The notes beneath the pieces are model-generated. The model searched no databases. It worked only from the letters and a program-made list of their open reading frames with translations, and was not told where the DNA came from. A program made the translations under genes and the position numbers. Below are positions 13,853 to 17,644 of a DNA stretch of 17,644 bases, piece after piece. Origin of the DNA: DATBAK01 sp036787815. Its GTDB lineage: Bacteria; Actinomycetota; Acidimicrobiia; IMCC26256; PALSA-610. Every line of letters begins with the position of its first letter. The first letter of the stretch is position 1. The stretch covers positions 1 to 17,644 of the forward strand of contig DAIQOP010000059.1 of the NCBI GenBank assembly GCA_036787815.1, read 5' to 3'.

Positions 13853-15177
13853 CTCTCGACCCCGCGGCGACGGTGACGTCGGTGCGCTCGCAACGGTCGC
13901 AGCGATTCGCCGCGCACCTCCGCGTACCGCTCCACCGCAATGGCTACGCCCTCGTGATGTCGACGTTCTCGACCGCGGGGCTCGGTGCCCTGTACTGGGC
14001 CATCGCGGCGCGGCGTTACAGCTCGCACGAGGTGGGGATCAACGCGTCACTCGTGTCGACGATGATGTTCCTCACCAACCTCGCGAGCCTGAACTTCACC
14101 GACGTGCTGAACCGGTTCGTGCCGGTCGGCGGGCGCTCGACGCGCCGGCTGGTGCTGATCTCGTACGGGATCGCGGTCGGGCTCGGCGGGGTGTCGGCCA
14201 CGATCTTCGTGATCGGGCTCCGGTGGTGGTCGCCGTGGCTCACCCACACACTGCACGGCTCGTTGCTCGGTCTCGTGTACGTGCTCGCGGTGATGCTGTG
14301 GATCGTCTTCGTCCTCCAGGACGCCGTGCTCATCGGTCTGCGCCGCGCCAGCTACGTGTTGGTCGAGAACACCGGGTTCGGCATCGCCAAGGTCGTGCTG
14401 CTCCTGGCGTTCGCCGCCGCGTTGCCGACCACCGGGATCTTCCTCTCCTGGACAGCTCCGCTCGTGATCGTCGTGGTCGCCGTGAACGTCCTCGTGTTCC
14501 GCAACCTGCTCCCGCAGCACGAGGAGCGGTCCGAGGCGTTCGCCGAGCCGATCACGCGGAGCCACGTGAGCCGGTTCCTCATCGCCGACTACATCGCCTC
14601 GCTCCTGTGGACCGCGACGATCGCGCTCATGCCCGTGGTGGTGCTCAACACCGACGGTGCGAGCGCGAGCGCCTACGTGTACCTCTCGTGGACGGTGGCC
14701 TACACCCTCTACCTCGTCAGCCGGAACATGGGGATGGCCCTCACCACCGAGGGTGCCCAGGATCCGGGGCGGCTCGCCGAGCACACACGCGCGACGCTCA
14801 AGGCCGCGGCGCGCATCGTCGTGCCGTTGGCGTTGGTGCTCGCCGTCGGCGCGCCGATCTTCCTCAAGATGTTCGGCAACGAGTACTCGAAGCACGCGAC
14901 CACGTTGCTGCGGTTGTTCGCGCTCGCGATGATCCCGATCATCGTGCCGACCACGTTCGTCACCGTGGCCCGCGTGCAGCGCCGGCTGGTCGCGATGGTG
15001 GTGGTCACGGCCCTCACGACCATGCCGGTGCTCGCGCTCTCGCCCGTGTTCATGCACTTCATGGGCATCTCGGGCGTGGGTCTGGCCTGGCTCGTCGTCG
15101 AATCGGTGGTGGCCATCGTGTTGTTGGCCGGCGAGCTGCGCCCGCACTGGCGTGAGCTTCCGGTCGTGACGCCATGA
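13849..15177 (+). CDS. Wzx/MATE-like polysaccharide flippase (MOP superfamily)
   Basis: A 442-residue polytopic membrane protein with about 12 predicted helices. The first two helices and loops (residues 32-90: NGYALVMSTFSTAGLGALYW, then RRYSSHEVGINASLVS and NFTDVLNRFVP) follow the pattern of oligosaccharide flippases and O-antigen transporters: a short cytoplasmic tail, a long helix, then a conserved loop leading to the second helix. The second half (around 245-440) repeats the layout with SRFLIADYIASLLWTATIAL and MFGNEYSKHATTLLRLFALA. Proteins of this type move lipid-linked oligosaccharides across the membrane. The specific substrate is unknown, but the glycosyltransferases next to it suggest it carries their product. 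The ATG lies in the deacetylase stop codon (ATGA) and the next gene again starts in its stop (ATGA), so it is made together with its neighbours. Confidence 0.85.
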   Translation: MTLDPAATVTSVRSQRSQRFAAHLRVPLHRNGYALVMSTFSTAGLGALYWAIAARRYSSHEVGINASLVSTMMFLTNLASLNFTDVLNRFVPVGGRSTRRLVLISYGIAVGLGGVSATIFVIGLRWWSPWLTHTLHGSLLGLVYVLAVMLWIVFVLQDAVLIGLRRASYVLVENTGFGIAKVVLLLAFAAALPTTGIFLSWTAPLVIVVVAVNVLVFRNLLPQHEERSEAFAEPITRSHVSRFLIADYIASLLWTATIALMPVVVLNTDGASASAYVYLSWTVAYTLYLVSRNMGMALTTEGAQDPGRLAEHTRATLKAAARIVVPLALVLAVGAPIFLKMFGNEYSKHATTLLRLFALAMIPIIVPTTFVTVARVQRRLVAMVVVTALTTMPVLALSPVFMHFMGISGVGLAWLVVESVVAIVLLAGELRPHWRELPVVTP

Positions 15178-17069
15178 CCGCGACCCTGAAGGCACCGACC
15201 CCGAAGCCGGCACTCGACACCGACTCCGGCGGCGCGCATCCCGCCCCCGACGACCCCGAGTCGGGCGCGGCGCCGGCTCCGTCGCGCCGCATCCCGACGT
15301 GGTGGCCAATGCTCACCATCGGCGCCGCATTGGTGCTCTGGGCGATCGCGCTCGTCGAGCTGAACGCGAGTGCCGTCGGCGACTTCGGTCTGGTCTCCGC
15401 GCTGCCGATCGTGTACTTCGCCGCGCTGGCCGTGCTCACGATCGGCTTCGTGTTCGCGCTGCAACGCGACGCGCGGATGCCCGTCATGCTGGCGCACGTC
15501 GCGGTGTTCCTGCTCGTGGTGCACGCCACTCCCGCGCTCGCGTACGGCGCGCTCCGCTACGCGTGGGCGTGGAAGCACGTCGGCATCGTCGATCTCCTGC
15601 ATCGCCGCCATGCGCTCACGCCGGGCACGCCGGTGCTCCCGATCTACCAGCAGTGGCCCGGGTTCTTCGCGGCGTCGACGGCGCTGACCGAGGCGGCCGG
15701 GCTCAAGAGCGCGCTGTCGTTCGCAGCGTGGGGACCGCCGGTCTTCGAGCTGCTCGACGCGGCCATGGTCGTGGTGCTGCTGCGTGGCCTCACCGAAGAC
15801 CGTCGCCGGATCGCGCTGGCGGTGTGGTTCTTCCTCATCGCCAACTGGATCGGCCAGGACTACTTCGCCCCGCAGGCGTTCGGCTTCTTCCTGTTCCTCG
15901 CGGTCTTCGCGATCGTGCTGCGGTGGTACCGCCGGCCGGTGGTCGCGTCGACGCGCGGGCGGGCCCGGTCGCGACGAGACGAGGAGATCCCGGTCGAGCT
16001 GGTCGCGGAGCGCGTGCCGGTGGCGCAACGGCGCACGGTCGCGTTGCTGCTCGTGCTGCTCATGGCGGCGATGGTGACGAGCCACCCGCTCACGCCGCTG
16101 GTGGTCTGCACGGGCCTCGCCGGCCTCACCGTCTTCCGCGTGCTCGATCGGCGCTGGCCCGCGATCGCGATGGTCGCGCTCACGGGTGGGTGGCTCGCCA
16201 CGGGCGCACGCCAGTACACCGTCAGCAACCTCTCGGCGTTGCTCTCGGGGTTCGGTCAGCTGAGCACCAACGTCAACTCGAACCTCGCGAACCTCGGTCA
16301 GCTCAGCGTGGCGCAGCACTTCGTCGCGAACATGGGCCGGCTCGTCGTCGCCACGATGGCGATGCTCGCCGTCGCGGGGTTGATCCGCCGCCTCCGTCGG
16401 GGCTACTTCGACCGCGCGGCGCTGCTGCTGTGCATGGCGCCCGGTGCGATCCTGGCCGGCGGCTCCTACGGCGGCGAGGCGATCTTCCGCGTCTACCTGT
16501 TCGCGCTCCCGTTCGCAGCGTTCCTCGCGGCCGGTTGGTTCTACCCCGACAAGCAGTCGGTCGCGACGTGGCGCACACCCGTGATGATCGCCGCGGTGAG
16601 CGGGGTGTTGATCACCGGGTTCATGTTCGCCTACTTCGGCAAGGACAGCTGGTCGTACTTCTCGCCGAGCGAGGTGCACGCGGCCGACGTCGTGTTCTCG
16701 AGCGCGCCGCCCAACTCCCTGTTGATCGACGGCACGCTCAGCTACCCGACCCAGTTCGAGCACGCCGAGCACTTCACCTACGTGACGCTCGCCGCGGAGC
16801 CGCCCCAATCGGTCTCGAAGGTCCTCGCCGACCCGGCGAACGTGCTCTACACCTGGATGTCGGACACACGGTTCGCGAAGGGCTATCTGATCCTCACGCG
16901 GTCGCAGTTCGCGGAGGCCGATGCAACCGGTGTGCTGCCGCACGGCTCCCTGCAACGCATCGAGCGGCTCCTGCTCGCGTCGCACCGGTTCCGGGTGCTC
17001 GTCCACAGCCGCGACGCGGTGCTGCTCACCGTCGATCGCACCCCCGCGGCGATCGGATCGGCGCCATGA
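15174..17069 (+). CDS. Large polytopic membrane protein, GT-C-like; function not established
   Basis: A 631-residue protein. A Pro/Ala-rich cytoplasmic N-terminus (1-42) precedes about ten or more membrane helices (about 43-490), including WWPMLTIGAALVLWAIALVE, FLLVVHATPALAYGALRYAW, LAVWFFLIANWIGQDYFAP (215-233), ALLLVLLMAAMVTSHPLTPL (290-309) and VYLFALPFAAFLAAGWF (440-456). After the last helix comes a soluble domain (about 490-631) without cysteines. The segment NWIGQDYFAPQAFGFF (224-239), with a charged loop after the next helix, is the most distinctive part; it is reminiscent of membrane proteins in other actinobacterial exopolysaccharide clusters. Many helices plus a C-terminal soluble domain resemble GT-C glycosyltransferases that use lipid-linked sugars, but no metal or catalytic motif could be identified with confidence. 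A polymerase (Wzy-like) role is another option. Both ends overlap neighbours by four bases. Confidence 0.6.
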   Translation: MTATLKAPTPKPALDTDSGGAHPAPDDPESGAAPAPSRRIPTWWPMLTIGAALVLWAIALVELNASAVGDFGLVSALPIVYFAALAVLTIGFVFALQRDARMPVMLAHVAVFLLVVHATPALAYGALRYAWAWKHVGIVDLLHRRHALTPGTPVLPIYQQWPGFFAASTALTEAAGLKSALSFAAWGPPVFELLDAAMVVVLLRGLTEDRRRIALAVWFFLIANWIGQDYFAPQAFGFFLFLAVFAIVLRWYRRPVVASTRGRARSRRDEEIPVELVAERVPVAQRRTVALLLVLLMAAMVTSHPLTPLVVCTGLAGLTVFRVLDRRWPAIAMVALTGGWLATGARQYTVSNLSALLSGFGQLSTNVNSNLANLGQLSVAQHFVANMGRLVVATMAMLAVAGLIRRLRRGYFDRAALLLCMAPGAILAGGSYGGEAIFRVYLFALPFAAFLAAGWFYPDKQSVATWRTPVMIAAVSGVLITGFMFAYFGKDSWSYFSPSEVHAADVVFSSAPPNSLLIDGTLSYPTQFEHAEHFTYVTLAAEPPQSVSKVLADPANVLYTWMSDTRFAKGYLILTRSQFAEADATGVLPHGSLQRIERLLLASHRFRVLVHSRDAVLLTVDRTPAAIGSAP

Positions 17070-17644
17070 CGTATCGCCGGTTCGTCCTCGGGTTCTCTCT
17101 CGCGGCCTGGTTGCTCGCCGCGTTGCACGTCGGCACTCCAATCACGTTCGTCGTGGTGCTCGTGTTCCTCGCGTCGTGCCCCGGCGCCGGGCTGGTCGCG
17201 CCACTCGATCTCGATGATCCGACGCTCTCCGGCGTGCTCCTCGTCGCGTCGAGCCTCGCCCTCGACGCGCTCGTCGCCGAGGCCCTCCTCTACGTCCACC
17301 AGTTCACCGGTGCGCGTGTGATCGCGGTGCTCGGGCTGATCGCGATCGCGGGCGCCTTCCTCCGGCGCCCCGCGCCGCGGCCGGTCGCGGCGAACGTCGC
17401 GGCGCCCGCCACCACGCCTGCGTCCGCATCGGCGGCCCCCCGGGTGGAGCTCGACCGCTCGGTCCCCGTGTTGCTGGTACGGATCGGGCGGTATCCCGTG
17501 TACCACGGTGGCGTCGCGGCCGTCCGTACCTTCGGCCGCGCCGGCGTACCCGTGCACGCGATCGTCGAAGACCGCTTCACCCCCGCGGCGCTGTCGCGCT
17601 ACCTCGACACCGCCCAGGTGTGGCCGACGAACGGCGACGAATCG
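17066..17644 (+). CDS. Membrane protein with start of an ATP-grasp-like domain, 3' truncated by window edge
   Basis: An open frame of 193 codons to the window end. The N-terminal part (1-100) has about four hydrophobic segments (residues 5-20, 26-46, 55-77 and 83-98). It is followed by a Pro/Ala/Thr linker (101-126) and then a soluble segment, VPVLLVRIGRYPVYHGGVAA (133-152), with RTFGRAGVPVHAIVEDRF and SRYLDTAQVWPT. This order of a Rossmann-like strand, RxxGRAGVPV, and an SRYLD-type motif resembles the opening of ATP-grasp carboxylate-amine ligases found in actinobacterial surface-polymer clusters. The ATP-binding part lies beyond the window, so the assignment is tentative. The ATG lies in the previous stop (ATGA). 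If right, the enzyme would couple an amino acid or amine to a carboxylate of a polymer or precursor. A glycosyltransferase of another fold is the main alternative. Confidence 0.55.
   Translation, partial: MTYRRFVLGFSLAAWLLAALHVGTPITFVVVLVFLASCPGAGLVAPLDLDDPTLSGVLLVASSLALDALVAEALLYVHQFTGARVIAVLGLIAIAGAFLRRPAPRPVAANVAAPATTPASASAAPRVELDRSVPVLLVRIGRYPVYHGGVAAVRTFGRAGVPVHAIVEDRFTPAALSRYLDTAQVWPTNGDES

Noticed and set aside
14709..17141. An 810-codon open frame on the minus strand opposite the flippase and membrane protein genes
   Set aside because: Low-complexity Arg/Glu/His-rich translation, spans gene boundaries, and opposes well-formed membrane proteins coupled by ATGA overlaps.
1..17644. tRNA, rRNA, CRISPR, transposase or integrase genes
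   Set aside because: No cloverleaf with CCA end, no direct-repeat/spacer pattern and no recombinase motif was found; no evidence of a mobile element.

Overview
The window is uniformly GC-rich, with strong G/C third-codon bias, many GTG starts and 4-bp GTGA/ATGA stop-start overlaps. This points to a high-GC actinobacterium. The protein types (AcsA-type acetate-CoA ligase, tandem universal stress protein, FG-GAP lipoprotein, exopolysaccharide genes) would suit Acidimicrobiia or a neighbouring class, but the class is an inference. No rRNA, tRNA, CRISPR array, transposase or phage gene was seen, and every stretch without a gene is shorter than 200 bp.

Region 1 (1-3618, minus strand) is a tightly coupled operon read right to left: a DinB-like small protein, acetate-CoA ligase (acsA), E1 alpha and the start of E1 beta of a 2-oxoacid (pyruvate/acetoin) dehydrogenase. 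All the junctions overlap, by 4, 4 and 1 bp. The metabolic theme is acetyl-CoA supply from acetate and pyruvate. A divergent tandem universal stress protein gene (3786-4604, plus) shares a 167-bp intergenic region that holds a DosR/DevR-box-like sequence and a 7-bp dyad next to the ribosome binding site.

Region 2 (4625-6169, minus) is a single gene related to the large subunit of N,N-dimethylformamidase. It converges on the stress gene, and both stop codons lie in the arms of one 8-bp inverted repeat.

Region 3 (6295-9666, plus) is a three-gene set: a lipoprotein predicted to be a seven-bladed FG-GAP beta-propeller, a TylF-type O-methyltransferase and a GH26-like glycoside hydrolase lipoprotein. 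Two of the three products are exported and lipid-anchored, which suggests extracellular glycan handling.

Region 4 (9854-17644 and beyond, plus) starts after an AT-rich spacer and is an exopolysaccharide-type operon: a GT2 glycosyltransferase, a 760-residue protein with two GT2 domains, a polysaccharide deacetylase without a signal peptide, a Wzx/MATE-like flippase, a large polytopic membrane protein of GT-C-like appearance, and a membrane protein joined to what looks like the start of an ATP-grasp ligase, cut by the window edge. Five junctions are a 4-bp overlap or a 4-bp gap, so the genes are probably co-transcribed. Together they would build a sugar chain, remove acetyl groups, flip it across the membrane and extend or modify it. 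The ATP-grasp end hints at amide-linked decoration.
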